Positions 5,406 to 5,861 of a stretch of 5,861 nucleotides of DNA are shown here, in pieces. The position numbers were made by a program, and so were the translations under genes. Source of the stretch: an uncultured Collinsella sp. (GTDB lineage: Bacteria > Actinomycetota > Coriobacteriia > Coriobacteriales > Coriobacteriaceae); NCBI GenBank assembly GCA_958403205.1, contig CATXWM010000061.1, positions 1-5,861 on the forward strand, written 5' to 3'. The notes beneath the pieces are model-generated. The model did not search any database. It was not told where the DNA came from and saw nothing but the letters and a program-made list of their open reading frames with translations. Each line of letters starts with the position of its first letter. Positions within the stretch are counted from its first letter, which is position 1.

Positions 5406-5861
5406 ATGGGCAAGGACTATTCCGATATCGCATTCAAAGACGACGGCCGCCTGAAGCTGCTCATCATCGTGGGCACGAGCCCCGAGGTCATCCGCCTGTC
5501 CGAGGTCATCAAGAAGTGCCGCCGCCACTTCGACTGCCTGCTGGCGCACACCGGGCAGAACTACGACTACACGCTCAACGGCATCTTCTTCCGCGACTTG
5601 TCGCTTGACGACCCCGACGTCTACTTGGACGCCGTGGGCGCCGACCTGGGCGAGACGGTGGGCAACATCATCGCGGCCTCGTACAAGCTGATGGTTCAGG
5701 TCCAGCCCGACGCGCTCCTCATCCTGGGCGACACCAACAGCTGCCTTTCCGCCATCGCGGCCAAGAGGCTCCACATCCCCATCTTCCACATGGAGGCCGG
5801 CAACCGCTGCAAGGACGAGTGCCTGCCCGAGGAGACCAACCGCCGCATCGTCGACGTGATC
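5406..5861 (+). CDS. capG: UDP-N-acetylglucosamine 2-epimerase-like CapG/FnlC, 3' end outside the window
   Basis: The first 152 residues of a non-hydrolysing UDP-HexNAc 2-epimerase. Here it is predicted to invert C2 of the CapF product and give UDP-L-FucNAc. HTGQNYDYTLNGIFF (48-62), LGETVGN (81-87), LLILGDTNSCLSAIAAKR (104-121), PIFHMEAGNR (125-134) and PEETNRRIVD (141-150) match the CapG/FnlC subfamily closely, including catalytic-type acids Asp109, Glu130 and Glu142/143. The gene runs off the window with well under half of the usual roughly 370-380 residues missing its C-terminal domain. The start is clear: ATG at 5406 with AGGAGG (5391-5396) 9 nt upstream, inside the end of capF. The nucleotide-binding motif usually written GTRPE reads GTSPE here (Ser25, codon AGC at 5478-5480), one base from an Arg codon. 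That Arg contacts the UDP moiety in characterised 2-epimerases, so activity may be altered. The subfamily call is strong from sequence and gene order. Confidence 0.93.
   Translation, partial: MGKDYSDIAFKDDGRLKLLIIVGTSPEVIRLSEVIKKCRRHFDCLLAHTGQNYDYTLNGIFFRDLSLDDPDVYLDAVGADLGETVGNIIAASYKLMVQVQPDALLILGDTNSCLSAIAAKRLHIPIFHMEAGNRCKDECLPEETNRRIVDVI

Noticed and set aside
1..5861. CRISPR arrays, insertion sequences or transposases
   Set aside because: No regularly spaced repeats, terminal inverted repeats or transposase-like coding sequence were seen.

Overview
The window most resembles the start of a surface-polysaccharide locus from a high-GC Gram-positive gut bacterium of the Coriobacteriia, possibly Collinsella. 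That assignment is an inference. It rests on very GC-rich codon use, a LoaP-type antiterminator heading the cluster, and the order initiating sugar transferase, WecG/TagA-type transferase, then UDP-L-FucNAc genes. All protein genes read on the + strand.

Layout. Bases 95-253 form a complete tRNA-Ala(GGC) unit: promoter, 76-nt tRNA with encoded CCA, and a perfect-palindrome terminator. About 730 bases without a convincing gene follow. Bases 254-660 show little. Bases 659-697 hold an AT-rich dyad with a possible promoter. Bases 724-789 and 883-955 form two long, stable stem-loops that would lie in the 5' leader of the operon. From 985 onward the genes are tightly packed: loaP (NusG-family antiterminator, 985-1530), a monotopic phosphoglycosyl transferase (1585-2346), a WecG/TagA/CpsF (GT26) glycosyltransferase (2346-3122), capE (3123-4181), capF (4183-5401, frameshifted) and capG (5406 to the window end, partial).

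How the genes fit together. The phosphoglycosyl transferase should load the first sugar phosphate onto undecaprenyl phosphate, and the GT26 enzyme should add an early sugar. CapE, CapF and CapG are the three-step route from UDP-D-GlcNAc to UDP-N-acetyl-L-fucosamine, known from Staphylococcus aureus type 5/8 capsule and Pseudomonas O11 antigen, which supplies a later residue. LoaP, with the structured leader RNA, is expected to keep RNA polymerase reading through this long operon.

Main oddities. (1) Two leader hairpins precede loaP and are not explained by any gene. (2) capF carries one extra G in a G6 run, which destroys its C-terminal cupin domain. (3) capG has Ser in place of the conserved Arg of the GTRPE motif. 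(4) A small hairpin sits exactly between a strong Shine-Dalgarno and the TTG start of the phosphoglycosyl transferase. (5) Third-position GC steps from about 95% to about 50-60% inside the phosphoglycosyl transferase gene and back up at capE, which suggests a mosaic locus.
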